From: Sipunculus nudus
Lineage: Eukaryota > Annelida > Sipuncula > Golfingiida > Sipunculidae
Direction: 5' to 3'
Length of the DNA stretch: 64,000 bases
Assembly (NCBI GenBank): GCA_026874595.1
Contig: CM049312.1
Span: 54,191,429 to 54,255,428 of the forward strand
Part shown: one piece after another, positions 54,101 through 59,289 of the stretch
How the letters are laid out: each line of letters starts with the position of its first letter
Numbering within the stretch: position 1 is the first letter of the stretch
Made by a program: the position numbers and the translations under genes
The notes under the pieces: generated by a model
Databases searched by the model: none
What the model was told of the DNA's origin: nothing
Seen by the model: the letters and a program-made list of their open reading frames with translations, nothing else

Positions 54101-57100
54101 ACTGTTCAAATTCCCAGGAGAGAGGTCACTGTTAACATTCCCAGGAGAGAGGTCACTGTTTACATTCCCAGGAGAGAGGTCACTGTTAACATTCCCAGGA
54201 GAGAGGTCACTGTTAACATTCCCAGGAGAGAGGTCACTGTTAATATTCCCAGGAGAGAGGTCACTGTTAACATTTCCAGGAGAGAGGTCACTGTTCAAAT
54301 TCCCAGGAGAGAGGTCACTGTTACATTCCCAGGAGAGAGGTCACTGTTAATATTCCCAGGAGAGAGGTCACTGTTAATATTCCCAGGAGAGAGGTCACTG
54401 TTAACATTCCCAGGAGAGAGGTCACTGTTTACATTCCCAGGAGAGAGGTCACTGTTAACATTTCCAGGAGAGAGGTCACTGTTTACATTCCCAGGAGAGA
54501 GGTCACTGTTAACATTTCCAGGAGAGAGGTCACTGTTCAAATTCCCAGGAGAGAGGTCACTGTTAACATTCCCAGGAGAGAGGTCACTGTTTACATTCCC
54601 AGGAGAGAGGTCACTGTTAACATTTCCAGGAGAGAGGTCACTGTTCAAATTCCCAGGAGAGAGGTCACTGTTAACATTCCCAGGAGAGAGGTCACTGTTC
54701 AAATTCCCAGGAGAGAGGTCACTGTTAACATTTCCAGGAGAGAGGTCACTGTTCAAATTCCCAGGAGAGAGGTCACTGTTAACATTCCCAGGAGAGAGGT
54801 CACTACTTACATTCCCAGGAGAGAGGTCACTGTTAACATTTCCAGGAGAGAGGTCACTGTTCAAATTCCCAGGAGAGAGGTCACTGTTAACATTCCCAGG
54901 AGAGAGGTCACTGTTTACATTCCCAGGAGAGAGGTCACTGTTAACATTTCCAGGAGAGAGGTCACTGTTCAAATTCCCAGGAGAGAGGTCACTGTTCACA
55001 TTCCCAGGAGAGAGGTCACTGTTTACATTCCCAGGAGAGAGGTCACTGTTAACATTTCCAGGAGAGAGGTCACTGTTCAAATTCCCAGGAGAGAGGTCAC
55101 TGTTTACATTCCCAGGAGAGAGGTCACTGTTAACATCCCCAGGAGAGAGGTTACTGTTTACATTCCCGGGAGAGAGGTCACTGATTACATTCCCAGGAGA
55201 GAGGTCACTGTTTACATTCCCAGGAGAGAGGTCACTGTTAACATTTCCAGGAGAGAGGTCACTGTTAACATTCCCAGGAGAGAGGTCACTGTTTACATTC
55301 CCAGGAGAGAGGTCACTGATTACATTCCCAGGAGAGAGGTCACTGATTACATTCCCAGGAGAGAGGTCACTGTTAACATCCCCAGGAGAGAGGTCACTGT
55401 TAACATTCCCAGGAGAGAGGTCACTGTTTACATTCCCAGGAGAGAGGTCACTGTTAACATTTCCAGGAGAGAGGTCACTGTTCAAATTCCCAGGAGAGAG
55501 GTCACTGTTAACATTCCCAGGAGAGGGGTCACTGTTTACATTCCCAGGAGAGAGGTCACTGTTAACATTTCCAGGAGAGAGGTCACTGTTCAAATTCCCA
55601 GGAGAGAGGTCACTGTTAACATTCCCAGGAGAGAGGTCACTACTTACATACCCAGGAGAGAGGTCACTGTTAACATTTCCAGGAGAGAGGTCACTGTTCA
55701 AATTCCCAGGAGAGAGGTCACTGTTAACATTCCCAGGAGAGAGGTCACTACTTACATTCCCAGGAGAGAGGTCACTGTTAACATTTCCAGGAGAGAGGTC
55801 ACTGTTCAAATTCCCAGGAGAGAGGTCACTGTTAACATTCCCAGGAGAGAGGTCACTGTTTACATTCCCAGGAGAGAGGTCACTGTTAACATTTCCAGGA
55901 GAGAGGTCACTGTTCAAATTCCCAGGAGAGAGGTCACTGTTAACATTCCCAGGAGAGAGGTCACTACTTACATACCCAGGAGAGAGGTCACTGTTAACAT
56001 TTCCAGGAGAGAGGTCACTGTTCAAATTCCCAGGAGAGAGGTCACTGTTAACATTCCCAGGAGAGAGGTCACAACTTACATTCCCAGGAGAGAGGTCACT
56101 GTTAACATTTCCAGGAGAGAGGTCACTGTTCAAATTCCCAGGAGAGAGGTCACTGTTAACATTCCCAGGAGAGAGGTCACTGTTTACATTCCCAGGAGAG
56201 AGGTCACTGTTAACATTTCCAGGAGAGAGGTCACTGTTCAAATTCCCAGGAGAGAGGTCACTGTTAACATTCCCAGGAGAGAGGTCACTGTTTACATTCC
56301 CAGGAGAGAGGTCACTGTTAACATTTCCAGGAGAGAGGTCACTGTTCAAATTCCCAGGAGAGAGGTCACTGTTTACATTCCCAGGAGAGAGGTCACTGTT
56401 AACATCCCCAGGAGAGAGGTTACTGTTTACATTCCCGGGAGAGAGGTCACTGTTAACATTCCCAGGAGAGAGGTCACTGTTAATATTCCCAGGAGAGAGG
56501 TCACTGTTTACATTCCCAGGAGAGAGGTCACTGTTAACATTCCCAGGAGAGAGGTCACTGTTTACATTCCCAGGAGAGAGGTCACTGTTAACATTCCGAG
56601 GAGAGAGGTCACTGTTAACATTCCCAGGAGAGAGGTCACTGTTTACATTCCCAGGAGAGAGGTCACTGTTAACATTCCCAGGAGAGAGGTCACTGTTAAC
56701 ATTCCCAGGAGAGAGGTCACTGTTTACATTCCCAGGAGAGAGGTCACTGTTAACATTCCCAGGAGAGAGGTCACTGTTTACATTCCCTGGAGAGAGGTCA
56801 CTGTTAACATTCCCAGGAGAGAGGTCACTGTTAACATTCCCAGGAGAGAGGTCACTGTTAACATTCCCAGGAGAGAGGTCACTGTTTACATTCCCTGGAG
56901 AGAGGTCACTGTTAACATTCCCAGGAGAGAGGTCACTGTTAACATTCCCAGGAGAGAGGTCACTGTTAACATTCCCAGGAGAGAGGTCACTGTTTACATT
57001 CCCAGGAGAGAGGTCACTGTTAACATTCCCAGGAGAGAGGTCACTGTTAACATTCCCAGGAGAGAGGTCACTGTTAACATTCCCAGGAGAGAGGTCACTG

Positions 57101-57796
57101 TTAATATTCCCAGGAGAGAGGTCACTGTTTACATTCCCAGGAGAGAGGTCACTGTTAACATTCCCAGGAGAGAGGTCACTGTTTACATTCCCTGGAGAGA
57201 CATCCCAAAATATGACCCTGATTAAGTTCTGAAGTTTTAAAAGATGGGCATATAAAAACTGAGAGGACACTGGATATATTAACTATATGTCAGAGGTCAG
57301 ATACTCTCCTCCCACAGTGGTAACACACTGCACCGGGACAGAGGCTCTCATTTGGTCTGATTCTTGGTCCTATGCCAGAACCGATGTTATCAGACCAATG
57401 AGAGTGGGTGTTGTGTTTAAAATTTGGAATGGATGCACCATGCAATATCACAACTTCAGTGGTCTGATAACAATTCTGTGCTGTGCACCCTGGTGTTCCA
57501 GCCCAGAGAACCTGGCCACAAAAAGCAGCGGCTACAAGAAAGGATGTCTGGGATGACTGCAGTTTATAACCACAGTGGGAGGAGCAATGAAGTCAGAAAG
57601 CTTAGCACTCTTATTTCAGAATATACAGAAAACTAGAATCAGAAAATATACTCACGTTTTTGGCATCAGCATTGATTCCGACAATCTTCAACCACTGTTC
57701 AGTGCGAGGATACTGTTGAAGCTTCTCTGGTACTTTATCTAAAGACAACTTGGCCCTGGCTACCAACTGCTTACTGAAAAGCTTGATGATCTTGCT
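8974..57796 (-). CDS. KSR: Kinase suppressor of Ras (KSR) homologue, 19 visible coding exons, 5' end missing
   Basis: Joining 57656-57796, 38976-39120, 37079-37496, 34267-34478, 26729-26825, 23964-24044 (or 22462-22542), 21321-21415, 20625-20879, 18962-19091, 17855-17915, 17274-17366, 14491-14582, 13149-13260, 12665-12753, 11423-11519, 10778-10911, 10306-10446, 9638-9767 and 8974-9126 gives 2676 nt (891 residues plus stop). All introns are GT-AG and all phases agree. Domain order by visible residue: CA1 1-95, Pro/Ser-rich linker with SHES motif 95-335, C1 zinc finger about 337-381, Ser/Thr-rich CA4 with FQFP 396-545, protein kinase domain about 585-850, C-terminal tail. This order is diagnostic of KSR rather than RAF, since there is no Ras-binding domain. 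KSR is a cytosolic/membrane scaffold that binds MEK constitutively and RAF and ERK on Ras activation. The length fits KSR once a missing N-terminal exon is added. The order and motifs are seen; the scaffold role is family knowledge. Confidence 0.97.
9127..9637 (-). other. KSR intron 18
   Basis: 511 bp of AT-rich intron; nothing recognised. Confidence 0.85.
9638..9767 (-). CDS. KSR: KSR coding exon 18: kinase C-lobe
   Basis: 130 nt. It encodes [46 protein letters not shown]....WP and IWQ.G.G are conserved in KSR and RAF. Acceptor TTTCAG, donor CAAG|GTCAGG. The + strand ORF over this exon is only its shadow. Confidence 0.97.
9768..10305 (-). other. KSR intron 17
   Basis: 538 bp; AT-rich, nothing recognised. 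Confidence 0.85.
10306..10446 (-). CDS. KSR: KSR coding exon 17: activation segment and APE motif
   Basis: 141 nt. It encodes [20 protein letters not shown] and [25 protein letters not shown] and LPFS.A.DVYAFG are KSR signatures. The insert between them ([13 protein letters not shown]) is family-specific in length. Acceptor CTACAG, donor TTTGG|GTAAGC. Confidence 0.98.
10447..10777 (-). other. KSR intron 16
   Basis: 331 bp; contains a G15 run at about 10501-10515, otherwise plain. Confidence 0.85.
10778..10911 (-). CDS. KSR: KSR coding exon 16: catalytic loop and DFG motif
   Basis: 134 nt. It encodes [19 protein letters not shown] and [26 protein letters not shown] (rather than HRD) is typical of KSR; the loop Asp, the Asn and the DFG Asp are all intact. 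Acceptor TTTCAG, donor CTAAG|GTATGT. Confidence 0.98.
10912..11422 (-). other. KSR intron 15
   Basis: 511 bp; nothing recognised. Confidence 0.85.
11423..11519 (-). CDS. KSR: KSR coding exon 15: kinase alpha-D/alpha-E region
   Basis: 97 nt. It encodes [20 protein letters not shown] then [17 protein letters not shown] matches the family, and QIAQ leads into GMGYLHAKG in the next exon. Acceptor AACAG, donor CACAG|GTATGT. Confidence 0.96.
11520..12664 (-). other. KSR intron 14
   Basis: 1145 bp, AT-rich, with a C run at about 12447. No exon-like sequence was seen. Confidence 0.85.
12665..12753 (-). CDS. KSR: KSR coding exon 14: kinase N-lobe and hinge
   Basis: 89 nt. It encodes [20 protein letters not shown] followed by [28 protein letters not shown] is nearly invariant in KSR and RAF. 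Acceptor TTTCAG, donor ACAAG|GTAAAC. Confidence 0.97.
12754..13148 (-). other. KSR intron 13
   Basis: 395 bp; nothing recognised. Confidence 0.85.
13149..13260 (-). CDS. KSR: KSR coding exon 13: kinase subdomain II with catalytic-type lysine
   Basis: 112 nt. It encodes [20 protein letters not shown] and ends AFKQE. The VAIK lysine is present; vertebrate KSR1/2 have Arg here, while fly and worm KSR keep Lys. The terminal Glu is the expected alpha-C glutamate. The loop [16 protein letters not shown] is longer than in mammals. Acceptor TTGCAG, donor GAG|GTATGT. Confidence 0.97.
13340..13800. repeat. Dispersed repeat copy in KSR intron 12
   Basis: Shares segments with 18000-18355 and 120-350: CACAAATAATTTC followed by a GACCTTTAATATGGAGGCCAAGG-type stretch, AAGGTCACC, TTTCATGA.AATA, and a CAGAC..ACTATATGTCTCCCCC end. 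Non-coding; the intron runs 13261-14490. Confidence 0.6.
14491..14582 (-). CDS. KSR: KSR coding exon 12: start of kinase domain, glycine-rich loop
   Basis: 92 nt. It encodes [20 protein letters not shown] then [16 protein letters not shown] is a KSR signature, and GGGRFG is a normal GxGxFG nucleotide-binding loop. Acceptor TTTCAG, donor TATAA|GTAAGT. Confidence 0.97.
14940..17288. repeat. ~50-bp minisatellite carrying copies of the KSR exon 11 splice donor
   Basis: About 46 tandem units with + strand core TACACTATTTTGCCTGTGTG. On the minus strand each unit reads CACAGGCAAAATAGTGTAAG, identical to the last 15 nt of KSR exon 11 plus the start of its donor. About twenty units keep a full GTAAGT; others have lost it (GAAAGT, AAAAGT, ATAAGT). 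A longer ~497-bp period (ten units) is visible: 16318-16808 resembles 16815-17290. Units at the far end (14985-15150) are the most diverged. The array occupies most of KSR intron 11 (14583-17273). Confidence 0.92.
17274..17366 (-). CDS. KSR: KSR coding exon 11: linker before the kinase domain; 3' end lies in a minisatellite
   Basis: 93 nt, 31 codons, phase 0 at both ends. It encodes [31 protein letters not shown]. The final WHRQNS leads into [11 protein letters not shown], resembling the W-R...SRKASQ...LQEWDIP of other KSRs. Acceptor TTTCAG, donor AATAGT|GTAAGT. The last 15 nt of the exon plus the donor are one unit of the ~50-bp tandem repeat that occupies the following intron. Confidence 0.88.
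17367..17854 (-). other. KSR intron 10
   Basis: 488 bp, AT-rich; nothing recognised. Confidence 0.85.
17855..17915 (-). CDS. KSR: KSR coding exon 10: acidic Ser-rich linker
   Basis: 61 nt. It encodes [20 protein letters not shown]; acceptor ATTTCAG, donor GAT|GTGAGT. This short, low-complexity exon is supported by phase, splice sites and position rather than by strong homology. Confidence 0.85.
18000..18355. repeat. Dispersed repeat copy in KSR intron 9
   Basis: Same family as 13340-13800: AAGGTCACC, GTGTTCACAAATAATTTCCA, GACCTTGAAGATC-like stretch, ending GACAACAGACAAAAACTGTC TCCCCC. The rest of the intron (17916-18961) is AT-rich with no other features seen. Confidence 0.6.
18962..19091 (-). 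CDS. KSR: KSR coding exon 9: Ser/Thr-rich linker
   Basis: 130 nt. It follows FQFP with [20 protein letters not shown], then [16 protein letters not shown]. The donor GTGTA|GTAAGT is chosen because it is a perfect consensus and avoids the in-frame TAG one codon later; the split codon becomes Tyr. Acceptor TTTCAG. The other two frames contain stops. Confidence 0.88.
19092..20624 (-). other. KSR intron 8 with dispersed repeat debris
   Basis: 1533 bp. 19330-19700 ends in ACAACGGACAAAGTGCC...CAGTCAGCTAAACTAAA, resembling 49540-49625. A weak inverted pair (20176-20203 and 20408-20440, both with GGGGTCTC or its complement) may be a decayed short element. Confidence 0.5.
20625..20879 (-). CDS. KSR: KSR coding exon 8: Ser/Thr/Pro-rich segment with FxFP ERK-docking motif
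   Basis: 255 nt. It contains [19 protein letters not shown], the family's DSSSNPSSTTSSTPSSP-type tract, then [18 protein letters not shown] followed by FQFP at the donor. FxFP is the DEF docking site through which active ERK binds KSR1 in other animals and triggers feedback phosphorylation; the many S/T-P sites here would be substrates. Acceptor CTTTGCAG, donor CCCAG|GTCAGT. The last ~120 nt of the upstream intron are duplicated (see 20884-21125). Confidence 0.95.
20884..21125. repeat. 120-bp tandem duplication of the end of KSR intron 7
   Basis: 20884-21003 and 21004-21125 are near-identical, both starting AAAGCAGGCACATCAAATGT. The copy next to exon 8 retains the acceptor TTTGCAG; the distal copy reads TTTAC at that point and so lacks it. 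The branch-point and pyrimidine region is therefore doubled. Confidence 0.9.
21321..21415 (-). CDS. KSR: KSR coding exon 7: end of C1 domain
   Basis: 95 nt. It encodes [18 protein letters not shown], supplying the last His and Cys zinc ligands (H-x2-C-x7-C), then [13 protein letters not shown]. Acceptor TTTCAG, donor GAGG|GTAAGC. It is compatible in phase with both versions of exon 6 (AA|G makes Lys). Confidence 0.95.
21416..22461 (-). other. Intron between exon 6A and exon 7
   Basis: 1046 bp, AT-rich; nothing recognised. Confidence 0.8.
22462..22542 (-). CDS. KSR: KSR exon 6, version A: alternative C1 zinc-finger cassette
   Basis: 81 nt, same length and same entry and exit phases as version B, 1.42 kb away. 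It reads [15 protein letters not shown] then [11 protein letters not shown]. All four Cys ligands are kept, but only about 12 of 27 positions match version B; most changes fall in the loop before the first CxxC. The acceptor GATTAG|G follows a T-rich tract, and the donor is GCAA|GTGAGC. The pairing suggests alternative use. Because 81 is divisible by three, inclusion of both or neither would still keep frame. Confidence 0.9.
22543..23963 (-). other. Spacer between the two C1 exon versions
   Basis: 1421 bp, AT-rich. No further copy of the C1 exon was seen. Short ORFs at 23473-23969 on both strands have no recognisable motifs. Confidence 0.75.
23964..24044 (-). CDS. KSR: KSR exon 6, version B: C1 zinc-finger cassette
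   Basis: 81 nt; acceptor CTGAAG, donor GCAA|GTAAGC. With its neighbours it reads [15 protein letters not shown] then [10 protein letters not shown], giving the C-x2-C and C-x2-C pairs of an atypical C1 finger; exon 5 supplies the His and exon 7 the final HxxC. The N-terminal loop (TNTLKLTT) is closer to the STKSWLSQ-type loop of vertebrate KSR than version A is. It enters with one nt and leaves with two, exactly as version A does. Confidence 0.92.
24491..26148 (+). mobile_element. DNA-transposon remnant with ~180-bp terminal inverted repeats
   Basis: The left end begins TGTCATGGTTGAAATTCAAA; the right end is its inverse, finishing TTCAACCATGACA. The inverted repeats run about 24491-24675 and 25972-26148 and are themselves built of small palindromes (GGGGAATTTGAAATTCCCCC type). 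Flanking tetramers are TACA and TATA, a possible 4-bp target duplication with one change. The interior carries a Cys-rich ORF fragment. Long TIRs, a TGT terminus and a 4-bp duplication would fit Ginger-type elements; this is inferred, as no integrase domain survives. Confidence 0.7.
24963..25322 (+). pseudogene. Transposon ORF fragment with C-terminal CXC-type Cys cluster
   Basis: Open frame of about 119 codons with no ATG, following a TGA at 24960-24962. Its end reads [20 protein letters not shown] then [14 protein letters not shown], a cysteine-rich tail of the kind found at the C-terminus of integrase-bearing transposon proteins (KRBA2/Ginger-like) in invertebrates. The upstream catalytic part is missing within the element, so this is read as a truncated copy. 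A possible AATAAA follows at 25694. Confidence 0.55.
26481..26660. repeat. Decayed short dispersed repeat
   Basis: GTAAAACCTCACCTAAGGAC followed by alternating GACCAC and AAGACC motifs, resembling the interior of the CAGTGGAACCT family (39156). The ends are not clear. Confidence 0.35.
26729..26825 (-). CDS. KSR: KSR coding exon 5: linker ending at the first C1 zinc-ligand His
   Basis: 97 nt with split codons at both ends. It encodes [20 protein letters not shown] then H-R across the donor CACAG|GTATGT. The His immediately before the donor is the first zinc ligand of the C1 domain, so everything from the second residue of the finger onward is supplied by whichever exon 6 is chosen. Acceptor TTTTTCAG. 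Confidence 0.92.
27983..29288 (+). mobile_element. 1.3-kb TA-flanked non-autonomous DNA element, copy 1
   Basis: Ends CTGTAGATTCAGA and TCTGAATCTACAG, with TA on both outer sides. The interior is CpG-richer than its surroundings and has no transposase frame. It is closely related to 32293-33622 in opposite orientation. Tc1/mariner-type mobilisation is inferred from the TA flanks only. Confidence 0.85.
30290..30476. mobile_element. 187-bp MITE with 22-bp terminal inverted repeats
   Basis: CAGTGGAGCCTCTGTATTA at the left and TAATACAGAGGTTCCACTG at the right, flanked by TA. The interior contains further GGACACC and GGTGTCC-like complementary motifs. Same family as 1372-1456. Confidence 0.85.
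31830..31985. repeat. Dispersed repeat, related to 57445-57595
   Basis: Shares GGTCTAATAACAAGTCTTTG-type start, GTGCCAGCCCTGGTG, and GGATATCTGGGATGACTGCA with 57445-57595. Non-coding. Confidence 0.6.
32293..33622 (-). mobile_element. 1.3-kb TA-flanked non-autonomous DNA element, copy 2 (inverted)
   Basis: Same termini as copy 1 (CTGTAGATTCAGA...TCTGAATCTACAG) with TA on both sides, but in reverse orientation. A C run of about 26 bases (32567-32593) has been inserted or expanded. The two copies are 3.0 kb apart inside KSR intron 4 (26826-34266); the rest of that intron is AT-rich with no other gene seen. Confidence 0.85.
34267..34478 (-). CDS. KSR: KSR coding exon 4: basic Ser/Pro linker
   Basis: 212 nt, enters at phase 2 and leaves at phase 1. 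It begins [20 protein letters not shown] and carries SP sites ([16 protein letters not shown]) and [12 protein letters not shown]. The sequence is not strongly conserved. Its place in the gene rests on phase, splice sites (CCAG acceptor, AAAAAA|GTACGT donor) and the continuous join to exon 5. Reading through the donor meets no recognisable KSR sequence. Confidence 0.8.
34735..36541. mobile_element. 1.8-kb element with ~35-bp TIRs and TTA flanks (Harbinger-like)
   Basis: The left end GGCCAGACTTTTTTAAT leads to GGTTTACGAAC; the right end is the inverse, GTTCGTAAACC to GTCTGGCC. TTA lies directly outside both ends (34732-34734, 36542-36544), the target duplication typical of PIF/Harbinger. No transposase frame, so non-autonomous. 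A 53-bp tandem duplication sits inside (35779-35884). Located in KSR intron 3 (34479-37078). Confidence 0.75.
35779..35884. repeat. 53-bp tandem duplication
   Basis: CAATGTGATCTCCAATGGAA through AGCAGTTGTTGT occurs twice in direct succession (offset 53). Confidence 0.85.
37079..37496 (-). CDS. KSR: KSR coding exon 3: Pro/Ser-rich linker with conserved SHES motif
   Basis: 418 nt (138 codons plus split codons). It is rich in SP/TP sites ([19 protein letters not shown]) and contains [14 protein letters not shown], closely matching the segment of mammalian KSR1 around Ser297, a C-TAK1 phosphorylation and 14-3-3 binding site. Donor TCCAA|GTAAGG. The acceptor is taken as TTTACAG|CG because it keeps phase with exon 2. 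Two further in-phase acceptors lie 18 and 36 nt downstream (after TCTTCAG and AAAACAG), so the first 12 residues could be optional. The acceptor and the first ~38 nt of the exon form one unit of the 68-bp minisatellite that fills the adjacent intron. Confidence 0.88.
37452..38378. repeat. 68-bp minisatellite carrying copies of the KSR exon 3 splice acceptor
   Basis: Fourteen units; GAAGACAGCTGCAG (or GAAAAC) falls at 37481, 37546, 37615, 37683, 37751, 37820, 37888, 37956, 38025, 38093, 38161, 38229, 38297 and 38365. On the minus strand most units read TGTATTTACAG then CGCTGCAGCTGTCTTCAG, i.e. the real acceptor plus the first codons of exon 3. The first unit is the functional exon edge. The array fills most of intron 2 next to exon 3; the remainder (38379-38975) is plain AT-rich sequence. 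Confidence 0.93.
38976..39120 (-). CDS. KSR: KSR coding exon 2: CA1 domain, SAM-like second part
   Basis: 145 nt, enters at phase 0 and leaves at phase 1. It encodes [19 protein letters not shown] then [13 protein letters not shown], ending KAWTG across the junction. LTLDALLEM is one of the best conserved KSR CA1 signatures. Acceptor TTTGAAG, donor CAG|GTGAAG. A TA-flanked short repeat begins only 36 bp upstream of the acceptor (39156). Confidence 0.95.
39156..39347. mobile_element. Short CAGTGGAACCT-type element, partly decayed
   Basis: The left end CAGTGGAACCTGACTGAAAG is preceded by TA. The right end has GGTGGTCTTATTTAACAGGT, an imperfect inverse. It contains a C run (39213-39225). Lies 36 bp upstream of KSR exon 2. 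Confidence 0.5.
39348..43379 (-). other. KSR intron 1, left part
   Basis: AT-rich intron. 40500-41460 contains three blocks with related wording (GGTGCCACA followed by AAATGCTCAATCCCA, then ATTTGAACAAACTT), a diverged dispersed repeat of about 400-500 bp. C run at 40830-40843. No coding signal. Confidence 0.5.
43380..45530. repeat. Dispersed element with ~285-bp internal repeats rich in nuclear-receptor half-sites
   Basis: The interval starts at GTATCCCCAGACG and ends near TGTCTGGGGATAC (inverted). Inside are at least five diverged ~285-bp units. TGACCTTGACCTTTGACCT occurs unchanged at 43983, 44272, 44553 and 44843. A (CGG)n tract lies at 45462-45478. Short ORFs in this block are repeat artefacts. 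Confidence 0.75.
47049..47074. repeat. G-rich tract
   Basis: A run of about 15 G followed by AGGGGGG. Similar G or C runs occur throughout the window. Confidence 0.9.
47700..49410. repeat. Tandem repeat, ~180-bp unit, about nine copies
   Basis: GGTCAAAAGTAGGTCAAC recurs near 47801, 47985, 48160, 48327, 48507, 48689, 48868, 49016 and 49197, each followed by GAACTCGATCTGTAACTGGT, CACACACCAAAAATCAGGCC and ATCTGCAGGCATTGCGAAAA. It ends in GACGGAAGGACGGAATGACGG then GCCCCTGCCACTTTGTGGCG, a tail typical of dispersed repeats. Non-coding. Confidence 0.88.
49500..49985. repeat. Two dispersed-repeat tails
   Basis: 49545-49625 has GACGGCCGGACGGACGACGG and ends AGTCAGCTGAGCTAAAA. 49790-49972 ends in GGACGGACGGATGGACAGAC and CTTTTCAAGCGGGGCCC. 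These are the ends of separate repeat families. Confidence 0.6.
50150..50430. repeat. Dispersed repeat, related to 59290-59765
   Basis: GATAATATTTAGGAAAATTATCA, GAAACGAAAACCTGATGG, CAGACAGATGGACAGAC and a CCCCCGTTCTGCAGAAGCAGG end match the wording at 59290-59765. Confidence 0.6.
50431..52640 (-). other. KSR intron 1, middle part
   Basis: AT-rich, with a C9-A15 run at 51200. No coding signal or recognised element. Confidence 0.6.
52640..57197. repeat. 27-bp minisatellite, roughly 155 units, with higher-order structure
   Basis: The + strand unit contains CCCAGGAGAGAGGTCACTGT followed by a variable TTAACATT, TTTACATT, TTCAAATT or TTAATATT. Units are nearly uniform from about 52945 to 57197; diverged units with the same CCCAGG spacing reach back to about 52640. 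Between 54.45 and 56.35 kb the variants alternate in blocks of four (108 bp). A ~973-bp block with a diagnostic 26-bp unit is duplicated (53346 and 54319). On the minus strand two frames are largely open because 27 is a multiple of three. Lies in KSR intron 1. Confidence 0.95.
57445..57595. repeat. Dispersed repeat, related to 31830-31985
   Basis: GGTCTGATAACAATTCTGTG, then CCAGCCCAGAGAACCTGG and GGATGTCTGGGATGACTGCA. Lies 60 bp from KSR exon 1 (visible). Confidence 0.6.
57656..57796 (-). CDS. KSR: KSR coding exon 1 (visible): CA1 domain, first part
   Basis: 47 codons, phase 0 at both ends, acceptor TTTCAG and donor GTGAGT. It starts [17 protein letters not shown] and contains [13 protein letters not shown], matching the KSR CA1 segment that follows the conserved TQQEIRTLE helix in family members. 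That helix is not found upstream in this window, so at least one 5' coding exon must lie beyond base 64000 or be replaced by an alternative start. CA1 (a coiled coil plus SAM-like fold) mediates B-RAF binding. The next exon is 18.5 kb away. Confidence 0.93.
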
Positions 57797-59289
57797 CTGA
57801 AATAAACATACATCATTTGAGTCTCAGCATACATCGATAATCTTAACAGAAAGGTTCTGAAAGGTCATCCTCAGCTGATTTTGAATTTTAACCCAAGTAA
57901 TACCAGGGCCTGAAAGTGCCTGCCCAGTTAGGCAAGTCACATCTATTTTTAACTTGCCCTACATGAATTTTTAATTGCCCCATAAAAATCACAATCAGTC
58001 ACAAACACAAAGTGTGTTCAAGAGGAGTGTGTGTTGCCTGTTTTATTGCATGCTGGACTAAAAACATGTTCAAATATTTTTTTGTAAAATATATAATTTC
58101 TATTTAATATTTGTACACATAAACGTTCAGGTCATTTAAAATAAAGAGGTATTGTAAATATGATTTCATTCTCCTGAGGTAAAAATGGCTAACTGATGAT
58201 TAGATAAACTTCAGGCTTTTTGGCTTAAAGTTTTTTTTGGACCAACTTCCAGTTGCTGTACCACAATTATCTTGAACTTTTACTTGCCTTGCGCAAATGC
58301 TTAACCATGAGTGTCAATCCCTGCATATATATGGGTTACGGCCGTGGGTATAACAGTGCAGCAGCCAGAACCTGCTAAACTTGCTTTCAAAAAGTAATGT
58401 GTGAATAACTTTCATTCAGTATTCCTTGAAAATCAAATACTAACAAATGTAACCATGTACACTCGTAGCAACAGTTAACATCACCAATGACCCACTGATG
58501 ATGATACTCAGCTGACAGGCCTACCACAGCCTGTGACATTATGGGCTAACATTCACACATCTAGTGATAGTATTGAAGAACTGGTTGGTCTTTTTTGTTC
58601 TAACTTTGCAAGATTGCATTAAAGAATATGGAATTCTGTTCAAGAACATTGCTTGATGGTCCAAGGTCCAATGACAAGGATAGCCTGATTCAAAATATCA
58701 GATATCTGAGCTTATTAAAAAGCTGGGTATGATGTCACATGAACCCCAGTTGGCATTCTCAAAATAACCATAAAATTGCTAAAATAGGCAACAAAAAAGA
58801 CTTCTAAAGATGGGATAACTTGCATTGCCATTCAACAATGGATAAAACTATCTGAGATCAAATGGATAAAATCAAGGCAACCCATGCATGAATTATTGAG
58901 ATATTGCTACTTTTGTTGGATTTTTATTCACACTGGACCAACAAGTAGGTTTATAATTCACAAGGTTAAAAATTTTTACTTTTTCATTGTTTAGGGAGGG
59001 TTAAGTTTCCTCAATCTTCCCCTTACCTACAAAGAATGTATACATTATCATTTTATGTAATATGTGCAAAAAATCTTAACAATCAGACATGGACCCAATG
59101 TATGTAGAAAGGGTGGAAATTCTTTTTTTTGTTACTGCCAGATAAAAGATCTGATATTATAATATATATCAATATCTAACAAGCAAATTCAAGGAATTTA
59201 CGTCCCCAGCTTCCACCTTTTGTGAGAATCGAGACATTGCATAAAATAACTGAATGGAAAATGTACAGAGAGGTGAACAGACAGATGGA
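57797..59289 (-). other. Sequence upstream of KSR exon 1 (visible), no gene seen
   Basis: AT-rich, intron-like. I looked here for the conserved TQQEIR helix of CA1 on the minus strand and did not find it. Confidence 0.6.

Noticed and set aside
52594-57197. CRISPR-like regularly spaced repeats
   Set aside because: The units are directly contiguous with no unique spacers, and the window is clearly eukaryotic (spliced KSR gene).
53324-57270. Very long minus-strand ORFs (324 and 991 codons) of nine-residue repeats (NSDLSPGNV)
   Set aside because: They are produced by a 27-bp minisatellite in a KSR intron: the unit length is a multiple of three and has no stop in two frames. A 1-nt deletion has been copied with the repeat and breaks the frame, there is no unique coding sequence of known type at either end, and no splice sites tie it to KSR.
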